DNA of 11,664 nucleotides. Source: Nitrosomonadales bacterium (GTDB taxonomy: Bacteria > Pseudomonadota > Gammaproteobacteria > Burkholderiales > SG8-41). The notes under the pieces were generated by a model. It saw only the letters and a program-made list of their open reading frames with translations, searched no databases and was not told the DNA's origin. Position 1 is the first letter of the stretch. Every line of letters starts with the position of its first letter. Below, piece by piece: positions 1-7,567 of this stretch. The stretch spans positions 1 through 11,664 of the forward strand of contig VFLF01000553.1 of assembly GCA_009885185.1 (NCBI GenBank). The letters run 5' to 3'. A program made the translations under genes and the position numbers.

Positions 1-277
1 CCCACGCGCCCCATTCGTAGGGCGCATCCAGCGCGCGCGAACCCAGCAGCGACAAATAGCCGCGCAGGCGCAGCGCCACGATCGATTCGTCGGCCTGTCC
101 GCGCGAATGAAAGTAATGGCCCAGATGCGCGTAGCGCGCGGCCAGATCGGGACTCGCGTTCATCAGCACGATGAACGGCCCGCTGACCGGGCGACGCCGG
201 ATGGCTTTTACCGCATCATAAAAACGGCGCTGGTGTTCGGGCAGCGCATCGCGCGCAATCGCTGATACGCGGCTCAA
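1..277 (-). CDS. Carboxymuconolactone decarboxylase-like protein (partial, 3' end outside window)
   Basis: The first 92 codons of a gene leaving the left edge are visible on the minus strand. The peptide contains RRPVSGPFIVLMNASPDL, then HLGHYFHSRGQADESIVALR and a LLGSRALDAPYEW segment. This pattern is characteristic of carboxymuconolactone decarboxylase/AhpD-fold proteins of the PcaC-like type. No CxxC of the AhpD peroxidase type is seen in the visible part, so a decarboxylase-like or unknown small-molecule role is more likely than peroxidase activity. The start is inferred as TTG at 277-275. It overlaps the TGA stop of the upstream DsbA-like gene in the string TTGA, and no ATG or GTG exists before the conserved region. 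The overlap suggests translational coupling as the last visible gene of the minus-strand operon. Family is fairly certain; substrate is unknown. Confidence 0.8.
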   Translation of the reverse strand, partial: MSRVSAIARDALPEHQRRFYDAVKAIRRRPVSGPFIVLMNASPDLAARYAHLGHYFHSRGQADESIVALRLRGYLSLLGSRALDAPYEWGAW

Positions 278-927
278 GCGACGCTCTGGAGAGGTTCAGC
301 GCGCAGCTTCGCCCCCTGCTTTTCCATCACCGATTGCAGCACTTCGTAATAATGCCAGCCGTTGATGCGCGTGCGTCCCAGAAAAATCGTTGGTGTGTTG
401 GTGATGCCGATGCGATGCGCCTGTTCCACTGCGGCCAGCGCGCGCTCGGCGTATTGGTGTTCATCGAGCGCGGTTTTCAGTTCGGCGGCATCCAGGCCGA
501 CGCGCGCGCCGGCTTCAATCAGCGTGGCGGTGTCGCCGATGTCGCCGTCCTCGGTCCACATCAGATCGTATAACGCGGTCTTGTAAGCGAAGTCGAGGCC
601 GTAGTCGCTGGCGAACTCCAGCGCCTCGAAGGCGCGAAAGCTGTACTGGCGCCGCTCCGGATAACGAATCGCGGCGTATTGATCGGGGGCCATTTCCTTG
701 ATCCATGCATCGCGCCGCTCGGCGCGCGCCAAGGCGTCAGGTGATTGATCGCGCACGCAGCCTTCGGGCGGCGTGTCGGGATGCAGCCAGTGCGGACGCC
801 ACAAAGCTTGCACCTCGTATTCGCGCACGAGACGGTCGATCTGCGCCACCGCGAGATAGCTGTAGGGGCACACAAAATCCGCGAAGACTGCGACGCGGAA
901 CGGTTCCGGTTGCGTGGGGGTGGTCAT
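274..927 (-). CDS. DsbA/FrnE-like thioredoxin-fold oxidoreductase or isomerase (CPYS motif)
   Basis: This 217-residue protein of the DSBA-like thioredoxin family opens with a beta strand and the motif DFVCPYSYLA, giving an active site C20-P-Y-S23. The middle is an all-helical insert. The second thioredoxin half carries GITNTPTIFLG, with the cis-proline loop at about T178-P179, and then an INGW segment. The resolving cysteine of FrnE-type CPWC proteins is replaced by serine. The sequence around it resembles the SPYSYLA motif of 2-hydroxychromene-2-carboxylate isomerases, so an isomerase or glutathione-dependent role is as likely as disulfide exchange. No signal peptide is visible, so it is probably cytoplasmic. 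AGGAGG lies just upstream of the ATG. It follows three cupin-fold genes and is coupled by TTGA overlap to the CMD-like gene. Confidence 0.87.
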   Translation of the reverse strand: MTTPTQPEPFRVAVFADFVCPYSYLAVAQIDRLVREYEVQALWRPHWLHPDTPPEGCVRDQSPDALARAERRDAWIKEMAPDQYAAIRYPERRQYSFRAFEALEFASDYGLDFAYKTALYDLMWTEDGDIGDTATLIEAGARVGLDAAELKTALDEHQYAERALAAVEQAHRIGITNTPTIFLGRTRINGWHYYEVLQSVMEKQGAKLRAEPLQSVA

Positions 928-991
928 GGCTAACCTCCTGCCTGTGCTTGTCTGGAATGTAATAAAAAGTGGTTTAAAAAAAATACTTACA

Positions 992-1762
992 TTATATTGC
1001 CCGAGCCATCGCTTCCGCCGCTTCGGCGGCGAGACTGCCGCTGATTATGCCGCCTTCCAGCGCATCCTTGTCAAACGTCAAAAACGCCACGCTGGCGCCG
1101 TGCTCGCCGGTCACCAGCGGCGCGGCGGGCGTGTCGCCGCGCGTGTAACGAAAACCCGGCGCGCCGATTTCACGTCCGTCGATGATGACCGTGCCTTCGA
1201 GCACCACCTCGTAGCGACCGAATGCCGGCGCGGGCATGGCGAGCGCCGCGTGCGCGGGTGCGCGCGTGACCACCGCTGCCGGGCCGAAATCCGGCGGCAT
1301 CAGATATTTGTACGAGCCAGTTTCAATGCCGGGCAGGGGATGCCATTCGCTGTCGGCAGCGAGCGCCGCGAACAGGCGTCCGCGCAAATTGATCTGGCGG
1401 CGCGCATCCTGATTGGCCATCGATATAATGCCGCCGGCGCGCGGGTGCAGCACCAGCATGTCGTGTTGATTGGACACCGCGAACGGCCCATACGGCATGT
1501 TGTGATCGGTGTAGTGGATCGCCAGCGATTCGAGATGCTTCACGCCGCGCGGAAAATCCATCGCGCCGGAGAGCAGTAGTTGAAACTGCGAGGTCAGATG
1601 CATGTGCGCATACACCGACGGGCAATCGTCGAAACGAAAGCGCATCGCTTCCGGCCCGCCGTCCTCGCCGGACAGCAACACCTGGCACGCGAACGCGATG
1701 CCTTCGGACACACCGCGCTTCCACGGCGCATTCGCCGAATCAACAATGTAACTGGCTTGCAT
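992..1762 (-). CDS. Cupin-fold protein, possibly bicupin
   Basis: This 256-residue protein is read from the ATG at 1762, 14 nt after the preceding cupin stop. The open frame continues upstream of this ATG, but that part overlaps the neighbouring cupin gene in another frame and is Arg-rich nonsense, so the longer start is rejected. Residues 50-95 hold a cupin-like strand with H53 and H55 (VYAHMHLTSQFQLLLSG), followed by H83 and H87, which could form a metal site. A second beta-rich block (about 180-230) contains YEVVLEGTVIIDG, like a second cupin barrel strand without its histidines. This suggests one metal-binding and one degenerate domain. I do not recognise a specific enzyme. No Shine-Dalgarno of note precedes the start, which suggests translation coupled to the upstream cupin gene. 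Confidence 0.8.
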   Translation of the reverse strand: MQASYIVDSANAPWKRGVSEGIAFACQVLLSGEDGGPEAMRFRFDDCPSVYAHMHLTSQFQLLLSGAMDFPRGVKHLESLAIHYTDHNMPYGPFAVSNQHDMLVLHPRAGGIISMANQDARRQINLRGRLFAALAADSEWHPLPGIETGSYKYLMPPDFGPAAVVTRAPAHAALAMPAPAFGRYEVVLEGTVIIDGREIGAPGFRYTRGDTPAAPLVTGEHGASVAFLTFDKDALEGGIISGSLAAEAAEAMARAI

Positions 1763-1776
1763 GGCGCGGGGAATGC

Positions 1777-2145
1777 CTACGCGGTCGGAAAACGATACAC
1801 CGCGAACACGATGCCGCCCACCGGATACGAAAACGGGCCGTGCACGGTGTTCGGCGGCGCGTAATGAAAGTCGCCTTTTTTCAGCACCTTGCCGGCGACG
1901 TGTTGTTCGCCTTCGATGACGGTGACGCAGTGTGACGTGACATGCTCGTGCGCCGGCTCGACATAGCCGGGCGGAAACTTCACCAGTGCGGCGACCTGCC
2001 CCTGTTTGTCGTCGCGCATCAGCACCTTGATTTTCAGGTTCGGATGTATTTTGTGCGCGCCGGTGGGAAGCTGAAACAGGGTGACGTTGTCGTCCCATTG
2101 CAGTTCGTCAGTGTTGATGGCCATAAACGGTACGTCAAGCGGCAT
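1777..2145 (-). CDS. Small single-domain cupin protein (ChrR-like cupin)
   Basis: This 122-residue single-domain cupin has cupin motif 1 at residues 59-79: PPGYVEPAHEHVTSHCVTVI followed by EG, with H66, H68 and H72 as likely metal ligands. Motif 2 follows at about 91-104, GDFHYAPPNTVHGP, with H102 as the last ligand. The layout is typical of small ChrR-like or dioxygenase-like cupins that hold one divalent metal. The ATG at 2145 is preferred over the internal Met8 because a GGAG lies 8 nt upstream of it. It is the second gene of a three-cupin tandem, 36 nt after the first and 14 nt before the third. The reaction is not predictable; a role in handling an oxidised organic acid is an inference from the neighbouring genes. 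Confidence 0.88.
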   Translation of the reverse strand: MPLDVPFMAINTDELQWDDNVTLFQLPTGAHKIHPNLKIKVLMRDDKQGQVAALVKFPPGYVEPAHEHVTSHCVTVIEGEQHVAGKVLKKGDFHYAPPNTVHGPFSYPVGGIVFAVYRFPTA

Positions 2146-2181
2146 GGTGTCTCCAGGGCGGGGTGGCGGAATGAGGTGAGC

Positions 2182-2580
2182 TTATTGTTGCAGCGCCGCC
2201 GTTTCGTACTCGGCGGGCGAGGTGATTTCCAGCAGTTCCAGATCGTCCGAACAATCCAGTTCATTATGCACGATGCCGGGCGGTTGCAAACAGCAGTCGC
2301 CGGGGCCGAAGGTGTGCTCGCCGTGGCCTGCGTAAGTGAACTTGATCCAGCCCTTGAGAATGTAGATCATCTGAAAATTCAGTTTGTGCTGATGCAGGCC
2401 GGTGGTGTGCAGATCGCCGTGATCCTCGCCCTTTTTGACGCGGATGACATGCGCGCGGAATTGGCCCTGCGTCGCCTGTTTGATACCGAGGTCGCGGTAT
2501 TCGAGAAAGGGGCGCAGGCCGGACTCGAAAGTCGCGTCCTTGGCCATGCTGACTGAAAAATGCATATCTGCCGCGTTCAT
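2182..2580 (-). CDS. Cupin domain protein with FQMIYILKGW core, first gene of minus-strand operon
   Basis: This 132-residue cupin carries the segment LHQHKLNFQMIYILKGWIKF (about 62-81), with H63, H65 and Q70 in the ligand positions; the usual glutamate is replaced by glutamine. FGPGDCCLQPPGIVHNEL follows with H105, then SDDLELLEITSP. I recall this combination as a recurring proteobacterial cupin family of unknown reaction. GAGGAG precedes the ATG with good spacing. The gene is the first of the minus-strand string (cupin, cupin, cupin-fold, DsbA-like, CMD-like). It diverges from the SDR gene across a 65-nt region holding a perfect TATAAT on its strand. It probably folds as a cytoplasmic metal-binding dimer; whether it is enzymatic or a ligand sensor cannot be decided. 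Confidence 0.88.
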   Translation of the reverse strand: MNAADMHFSVSMAKDATFESGLRPFLEYRDLGIKQATQGQFRAHVIRVKKGEDHGDLHTTGLHQHKLNFQMIYILKGWIKFTYAGHGEHTFGPGDCCLQPPGIVHNELDCSDDLELLEITSPAEYETAALQQ

Positions 2581-2608
2581 TGGGTGGCTCCTCGATGGTG
2601 GCGTGACG

Positions 2609-2645
2609 AAACCTTATTATAGACTCGGTCTTTCAGGAGAAAAAC
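2609..2645 (-). promoter_or_regulatory. Candidate promoter of the cupin operon, overlapping a divergent -10
   Basis: On the minus strand TATAAT occupies 2621-2616, which would place the transcription start near 2609 and give a leader of about 29 nt before the ATG at 2580. The -35 region at the usual 17-nt spacing reads TTTTTC, a poor match, so an activator may be needed. On the plus strand the same bases offset by one read TATTAT (2615-2620), a possible -10 for the SDR gene. The two divergent genes may therefore share one symmetric promoter core. Confidence 0.45.
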
Positions 2646-3404
2646 ATGGAAGGATTGAAACGATGGCGCGGGCGTGTCGCGCTGGTGACGGGCGCGTCGG
2701 GCGGCATTGGTGAAGGCATCGCGCGCGCACTCGCCGGCGTCGGCATGAAGGTGGCGCTGCTCGCGCGGCGGCGCGAACGCCTCGATGCGCTGGCCGCCGA
2801 GCTGGGAAGTAACGGTGCGCAGGTGTTGGCCTGCGCGGGCGACGTGGGAAAAGAAGCCGATGTGCTGTCGGTCTTTGCCGCGATAGAGCAACAATGGGGC
2901 GCGGTGGATGTGTTGGTGAACAACGCCGGCACCGGCATGATGAGCACGTTGGAAAAAGGTCAGTGGCAGGATTGGTGCGATACGCTGAACATCAACGTGG
3001 CCGCCCCCGCGCTATGCGTGCGCGAAGCGCTGAGCGGCATGCACGCCAAGGACGAAGCGCAGATCATTAACCTGTCGTCGATCTACAGTCACCGAGACCA
3101 GGTGCCGAATTTCTCGTTTTACCAGGCGTCGAAATTCGCTGTGCGCGCATGGACAGATACCTTGCGCGCGGAATTGGCGGCCAAGGGTACCAAGATACGC
3201 GTGGGCATGATCTCGCCGGGACTGGTGGCCACCGAGTTTCGCGAGCGCGCCACGCACGGCGCGTTCAATTACGAATCGTATTTTGAGAAATATCAACCGT
3301 TGCTACCTTCGGATATCGCCGATGCGGTGCTCTACATGCTGTCCACGCCGCCGCATGTGCAGGTGCAGGATATTTTGATTACGCCGATGGGGCAGGCGCT
3401 GTAG
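2646..3404 (+). CDS. Short-chain dehydrogenase/reductase (classical SDR, NADP-type)
   Basis: This 252-residue classical SDR has the Rossmann glycine motif TGASGGIG at 15-22, NNAG at 92-95, N117 of the catalytic tetrad, catalytic serine at S145 (LSSIYS), and YQASK with Y159 and K163. Arginines right after the second strand (LLARRRERL, 38-46) favour NADP(H) over NAD(H). SPGLVATEF after the sixth strand is the usual cofactor and substrate loop. CAGGAG lies just before the ATG. It should reversibly oxidise an alcohol or reduce a ketone in the cytoplasm; the substrate is unknown. It diverges from the cupin operon, suggesting a shared pathway, and its last 26 bases overlap the tail of the convergent cysteine-cluster gene. 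Confidence 0.93.
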   Translation: MEGLKRWRGRVALVTGASGGIGEGIARALAGVGMKVALLARRRERLDALAAELGSNGAQVLACAGDVGKEADVLSVFAAIEQQWGAVDVLVNNAGTGMMSTLEKGQWQDWCDTLNINVAAPALCVREALSGMHAKDEAQIINLSSIYSHRDQVPNFSFYQASKFAVRAWTDTLRAELAAKGTKIRVGMISPGLVATEFRERATHGAFNYESYFEKYQPLLPSDIADAVLYMLSTPPHVQVQDILITPMGQAL

Positions 3405-3678
3405 AGGAGTTAGTCAGACTGCGCCGCTCGATCAGACAATCGCCGCCGCCCATTTCGTAGTCGCGGCACACACCGGGGCGTTGCGCGTAGATGCGGCATA
3501 GCATCGTGTCGCGGTCGAGCGCGGCGCACCAGCCGTCGTCAAGGCGCGCCATCACTTGTCCGCCCCAGCGGTCGGTTTGCGTGTAGCGCGCGGGGATGTC
3601 GTCTTCACCCATCAGTATGACTTCAAGTTTGCAGCAGTTGGCGCGACAGGTGGCGCAGGTGATGGCGGGCGTGAGCAT
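3379..3678 (-). CDS. YkgJ-type cysteine cluster protein
   Basis: This 99-residue protein has a CxxCxxxCC start (C8, C11, C15, C16) and further cysteines at C51, C61, C71 and C81, with the CRIYAQRPGVCRDY segment typical of the UPF0153/YkgJ family (zinc- or iron-binding cysteine clusters). Length fits the short members. The molecular function of the family is unclear. It lies convergent to the SDR gene, and the two coding ends overlap by 26 nt, so its C-terminal tail (NSSTAPAPSA) is encoded antisense to the SDR 3' end. No Shine-Dalgarno is visible. A TAAAAT hexamer ends only 6 nt before the ATG, so the transcript may be leaderless. It faces away from tex, about 100 nt off. Confidence 0.87.
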   Translation of the reverse strand: MLTPAITCATCRANCCKLEVILMGEDDIPARYTQTDRWGGQVMARLDDGWCAALDRDTMLCRIYAQRPGVCRDYEMGGGDCLIERRSLTNSSTAPAPSA

Positions 3679-3775
3679 GCGCTGATTTTACGCGATGAAT
3701 CTGTGGCAGAATGCCGCGCCCGTGAAATTTTGTTCAACAACTTCTTAAACCAAAAATAAAATTACGCATAACGCA

Positions 3776-6190
3776 ATGCCCAACACCGTATCCAGCGTGA
3801 CAGACGCCGCGCAAATCAAAATCGTTCAACTCATCGCCAAGGAACTCGGCGTCAATCCCAATCAGGTGGCAGCCGCTGTCGCGCTGCTCGACGAAGGCGC
3901 CAAGGTGCCGTTTATCGCGCGTTACCGTAAGGAAGTCACCGGCAATCTCGACGACACGCATCTGCGTAATCTCGAAGAGCGGCTGATCTATCTGCGCGAA
4001 CTCGAAGACCGCCGCGCGGCGATCCTCGCGTCCATCGCCGAGCAGGGCAAGCTTACCGATGCGCTGAAGCTCGCGGTGGAAGCCGCTGCCACCAAGCAGG
4101 TGCTGGAAGATTTATACCTGCCGTATAAGCCCAAGCGCCGCACCAAGGCGCAGATCGCGCGCGAGGCCGGGCTGGAGCCGCTGGCCGATGCGCTGTTTGC
4201 CGACCCCGCGCTGGAGCCGCAGGTCGAGGCCGCGAAATATATCAACGTAAAACCTGCCGCCGGTGACGCCGAGGCGATCAACATCCCCGATGCCAAGGCC
4301 GCGCTGGAAGGCGCGCGCGACATACTCGCCGAGCGCTTCGCCGAAACCGCGGAGCTCTTGGCCAAGCTGCGCACGCGCATGCAGACGCAGGGCTTTCTGA
4401 CCTCCACCGTGGTGGCCGGCAAGGAGATGGCCGAGGAAGAAAAATTTCGCGACTACTACGCCTACACGGAAACCTTTCGTACCATCCCGTCGCATCGCGC
4501 GCTGGCGCTGTTTCGCGGGCGCGTGCTGGGCGTGCTGTCGGTCACATTGGGGCTGGGCGCAGAACTGGAGGCGCTGACGCCGCACCCTTGCGAGGCGATG
4601 GTGGCCGCGCATTTCGGCATTGAAGATCGCGGCCGGCCCGCCGACAAGTGGCTGGCCGATGTTTGCCGCTGGACGTGGCGCGTGAAGGCGCAGTTGCACA
4701 TCAGCAGCGAGCTGATGCTGCAATTGCGCGAAGCGGCGGAAGCCGAGGCGATCAAGGTTTTCGGCCGCAACCTGCACGACCTGCTGCTGGCGGCGCCTGC
4801 CGGCCCGAAAGCGGTGATGGGACTGGATCCGGGCATACGCACCGGTTGCAAAGTGGCGGTGGTGGACGCCACCGGCAAGCTGCTCGACACCGCCACGGTG
4901 TATCCGCATCAGCCGCGCAACGATTGGCAGGGCGCGCTGGCCACGCTGACACGTCTGGTGGTGCAGCACGGTGTTGAATTGATTTCGATTGGCAACGGCA
5001 CCGCCAGCCGCGAAACCGACAAACTTGCCATCGAGGTCATCAAGCTCGTGGCCACGCACAAGCCGGAACAAAAAGTCAGCAAAATCGTGGTGAGCGAGGC
5101 GGGCGCGTCGGTGTATTCTGCCTCCGCGTTTGCAGCGACGGAGTTTCCCGAACTGGACGTGAGCCTGCGCGGCGCGGTGTCGATCGCGCGCCGCCTGCAG
5201 GACCCGCTGGCGGAACTGGTGAAGATCGATCCCAAAGCCATCGGCGTCGGCCAGTATCAGCACGACGTGAATCAGCGCGCGCTGGCTCGCTCGCTCGATG
5301 CCACGGTCGAGGATTGCGTCAACGCGGTAGGCGTGGATTTGAACACTGCCTCCGCGCCGCTGCTTGCGCGCGTGTCGGGTCTTAATGCCGTACTGGCAAA
5401 AAACATCGTCGAGTACCGCGACGCCAACGGGCCGTTTGTGAACCGCAACAGCTTGCGCAAAGTGCCGCGCCTTGGCGACAAAACCTTTGAACAGGCGGCG
5501 GGTTTTTTACGTATTAACGTTGCCGGCAAAAACGCCAACCCGCTGGATCGCTCATCGGTACACCCGGAAGCGTATCCGGTGGTGGAGCGCATCCTCGCGC
5601 GCATCGGTAAAGGCATCACCGACGTGATGGGCCATCCCGAAGCGTTAAAAGGTTTGCAAGCCATTGAGTTTATTGATGAAAAATTTGGCGTGCCGACGGT
5701 GCGCGATATTCTGATGGAACTGGAGAAACCCGGTCGCGATCCGCGCCCCGAATTCAAAACCGCCACCTTTCAGGAGGGCGTCGAATCACTCAACGACCTG
5801 CGCCCCGACATGATTCTCGAAGGCGTGGTGACCAATGTCGCGGCGTTCGGCGCATTCGTGGATATCGGCGTACATCAGGACGGGCTCGTGCACGTGTCCG
5901 CGCTGGCGAACAAATTCATCAAAGACCCGCATGAAGTGGTCAAGCCCGGCCAGATCGTCAAGGTGAAAGTGCTTGAAGTGGACGTGAAGCGCCAACGCGT
6001 GGCGTTGACCATGCGGCTGGATGATGTCGCGGGTGCGCGAGCAGTGCAGCCACGCAACAGCTCAAGCGCGGCGCCGGACCGAAGTGCGCGGCCCAGACCA
6101 CAACCGGTTTCCAGCGGGCGCGGCGCGCCGGTGCGTGATGAAGCGCCGAGCGCGATGGCGCTGGCGTTTGCGAAGTTGAAAAAATCGTAA
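3776..6190 (+). CDS. tex: Tex family S1 RNA-binding transcription accessory protein
   Basis: This 804-residue protein is full-length for the Tex family. The N-terminal helical part has the hallmark [20 protein letters not shown] followed by RKEVTG. The YqgF/RNase H-like domain starts at about 347 with [12 protein letters not shown] (D351). Helix-hairpin-helix repeats lie at about 515-590 ([15 protein letters not shown], later [15 protein letters not shown]). An S1 RNA-binding domain spans about 675-752 ([20 protein letters not shown], then GLVHVS). A low-complexity tail ends [11 protein letters not shown]. Tex proteins bind nucleic acid and affect transcription elongation and stress tolerance; a dedicated enzymatic activity is not established. 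The ATG at 3776 has no clear Shine-Dalgarno, but the conserved N-terminus follows at once. AT-rich sequence (3728-3770) upstream could hold a promoter. The next gene starts 25 nt after the stop. Confidence 0.97.
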   Translation: MPNTVSSVTDAAQIKIVQLIAKELGVNPNQVAAAVALLDEGAKVPFIARYRKEVTGNLDDTHLRNLEERLIYLRELEDRRAAILASIAEQGKLTDALKLAVEAAATKQVLEDLYLPYKPKRRTKAQIAREAGLEPLADALFADPALEPQVEAAKYINVKPAAGDAEAINIPDAKAALEGARDILAERFAETAELLAKLRTRMQTQGFLTSTVVAGKEMAEEEKFRDYYAYTETFRTIPSHRALALFRGRVLGVLSVTLGLGAELEALTPHPCEAMVAAHFGIEDRGRPADKWLADVCRWTWRVKAQLHISSELMLQLREAAEAEAIKVFGRNLHDLLLAAPAGPKAVMGLDPGIRTGCKVAVVDATGKLLDTATVYPHQPRNDWQGALATLTRLVVQHGVELISIGNGTASRETDKLAIEVIKLVATHKPEQKVSKIVVSEAGASVYSASAFAATEFPELDVSLRGAVSIARRLQDPLAELVKIDPKAIGVGQYQHDVNQRALARSLDATVEDCVNAVGVDLNTASAPLLARVSGLNAVLAKNIVEYRDANGPFVNRNSLRKVPRLGDKTFEQAAGFLRINVAGKNANPLDRSSVHPEAYPVVERILARIGKGITDVMGHPEALKGLQAIEFIDEKFGVPTVRDILMELEKPGRDPRPEFKTATFQEGVESLNDLRPDMILEGVVTNVAAFGAFVDIGVHQDGLVHVSALANKFIKDPHEVVKPGQIVKVKVLEVDVKRQRVALTMRLDDVAGARAVQPRNSSSAAPDRSARPRPQPVSSGRGAPVRDEAPSAMALAFAKLKKS

Positions 6191-6215
6191 CAGCAGCGAT
6201 TTTCTGGAGGGGACG

Positions 6216-7184
6216 ATGAAAAGCATTTTCATGATGGCCGTGATTGGCCTAGCACCGTGCGCCACCGCAACAGCGTATGCAGCAGACACGCCGCCATACC
6301 CCACGCGCCCAATCCGCTACGTGGTGGCGTTTCCGCCCGGCGGCGTCAATGACGCCATTGCGCGCATCCTGAGTCAACGCATGGGCGACGTGCTGGGCGT
6401 CACCGTGATCGTGGACAATCGTCCCGGCGCGGGCGGCAATCTCGGCAGCGAACTGGTGGCGAAGGCCACGCCCGATGGGCATACGTTGCTGAACATTAGT
6501 ACGGCACAGGCGATTTCGCAATCGTTGTATGCGAAGCTCGGCTACAGCCTTGAACGCGATCTCACGCCGGTGATATTGCTCGCGACCTCGCCGCTGATCG
6601 TGGCGATCAATCCGGGTGTCAACGCGCGCGGCGTGAGCGATCTGGTGGCGGTTTCCAAAGCGAAGCCGGTGCGGTTCAGCAGCGGTGGCATCGGCACCAT
6701 CAGCCATCTGTCGGGCGAGATGTTAAGCCGCGCGGTGGGTTTCGAGGCGATACACGTGCCGTACAAAGGTGGCGGGCCGGCGACGGTGGATTTGATTTCC
6801 GGGCAGGTGCAGATGATGATTAACGCCATTACCGACATCTCGCCTTCCGTCAAGGCGGGGCGCCTGCGCGCCATTGGCGCCATGGCGGAAAAGCGTCACC
6901 CGCAACTGCCGGATGTGGCGACACTGCCGGAGCAGGGATACAAGGATTTTGTGCTGAGCAATTGGGTGGGCATCGTCACGCCCGCGGGCACTCCGGCGAA
7001 TCGCGTCAACAAGCTCTACACCGAAATCGCACGCATCATGAAAGAGCCGGTCATCGCCGAGCGCGTGGTGGCGCACGGTTTTGATGCGGCGGTGGGTTCA
7101 CCGGAGCAATTCAGTAAACACATACGCAGTCAAGTGCAGCGCTTTGCCAAGGCGGTGAAGGAATCGGGGGCGAGAGCGGAATAG
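6216..7184 (+). CDS. Bug/TctC family tripartite tricarboxylate transporter substrate-binding protein
   Basis: This 322-residue protein belongs to the Bug (Bordetella uptake gene) family of periplasmic binding proteins. A signal peptide precedes AYA|AD (cleavage after about residue 22). The mature protein starts YPTRPIRYVVAFPPGGVND, the conserved ligand-loop region ending at D46. VDNRPGAGGNLGSELVAKA, HVPYKGGGPATVDLISGQVQ and GSPEQFSKHIRSQVQRFAKA are further family blocks. TGGAGGGG lies just upstream of the ATG. Bug proteins bind carboxylates or amides and deliver them to TctAB-type permeases; no such permease is nearby, so this is an orphan binder of unknown ligand. It lies 25 nt behind tex and may be co-transcribed with it. 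Its stop is 5 nt from the convergent toxin stop. Confidence 0.95.
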   Translation: MKSIFMMAVIGLAPCATATAYAADTPPYPTRPIRYVVAFPPGGVNDAIARILSQRMGDVLGVTVIVDNRPGAGGNLGSELVAKATPDGHTLLNISTAQAISQSLYAKLGYSLERDLTPVILLATSPLIVAINPGVNARGVSDLVAVSKAKPVRFSSGGIGTISHLSGEMLSRAVGFEAIHVPYKGGGPATVDLISGQVQMMINAITDISPSVKAGRLRAIGAMAEKRHPQLPDVATLPEQGYKDFVLSNWVGIVTPAGTPANRVNKLYTEIARIMKEPVIAERVVAHGFDAAVGSPEQFSKHIRSQVQRFAKAVKESGARAE

Positions 7185-7189
7185 CCCGG

Positions 7190-7567
7190 CTACGCCAACA
7201 GGCAATGCACCTGATACTTCTGAATATCCGTATCGCGAGTCACCAGCGTGAGTTGATCCACTTGCGCTTGCGCGATGAGCATGCGGTCGAACGGGTCAAG
7301 GTGTATCGGCGGTAATTTATCCGCACGATCCGCATGTTCCAACGTGATCTCCAGCGGTGTAAACCGATGGCGCTCGATCTCTTCCAGCAGCGTGTCGGGC
7401 GCGTTGAGTTTTCCCAGCGCTTTTTTGATGGAAATTTCCCACACCGAAACCGCACTGACGAAAACGATGTTGTTGCCGTCGATGATGGCGTCGCGTGCAG
7501 CGGCGGACAATTCCGAATCATCAGCGAGCGTCCAGATCAGGGTATGCGTATCCAGCAATAAATTCAT
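7190..7567 (-). CDS. vapC: PIN domain ribonuclease toxin (VapC-type)
   Basis: This 125-residue PIN domain protein begins LLLDTHTLIWTL with the first acidic residue D6. E44 lies in VSVWEISIKKALGKL, D94 in LDPFDRMLIAQA, and D112 in LVTRDTDIQKY. These four acidic residues are the expected metal-binding set of VapC-like ribonucleases, which act on RNA when freed from the antitoxin. The ATG at 7567-7565 overlaps the antitoxin's TGA in the string ATGA, so the pair is translationally coupled. The toxin is intact in length and residues. It sits tail-to-tail with the Bug gene ending at 7184, with 5 nt between the stops, which suggests a cassette inserted exactly at a gene boundary. Exact RNA target is unknown. 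Confidence 0.92.
   Translation of the reverse strand: MNLLLDTHTLIWTLADDSELSAAARDAIIDGNNIVFVSAVSVWEISIKKALGKLNAPDTLLEEIERHRFTPLEITLEHADRADKLPPIHLDPFDRMLIAQAQVDQLTLVTRDTDIQKYQVHCLLA

Noticed and set aside
991..996. Perfect TATAAT on the minus strand as a promoter for the DsbA-like gene
   Set aside because: It overlaps the stop of the preceding gene, and the position 17 nt upstream reads GGCGGA, with no -35 likeness. The AT-rich context makes a chance match likely.
1015..1029. CCGCCG-CTT-CGGCGG hairpin followed at a distance by a T-run on the minus strand, as a terminator
   Set aside because: The stem is inside the coding end of the cupin-fold gene and about 30 nt from the T-run, so it does not have intrinsic terminator geometry.
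914..1579. Plus-strand open frame of 221 codons
   Set aside because: It is antisense to the large cupin-fold gene, Arg- and His-rich, and has no recognisable domain.
1763..2098. Upstream extension of the large cupin-fold gene to 2098
   Set aside because: The added 112 residues overlap the small cupin gene in another frame and are low-quality Arg-rich sequence; the ATG at 1762 fits the operon.
4112..5263. Long minus-strand open frame of 383 codons
   Set aside because: It lies antisense to tex, is rich in His, Arg, Gln and Gly as expected from reversed GC-rich codons, and shows no family motif. tex is certain in this region.
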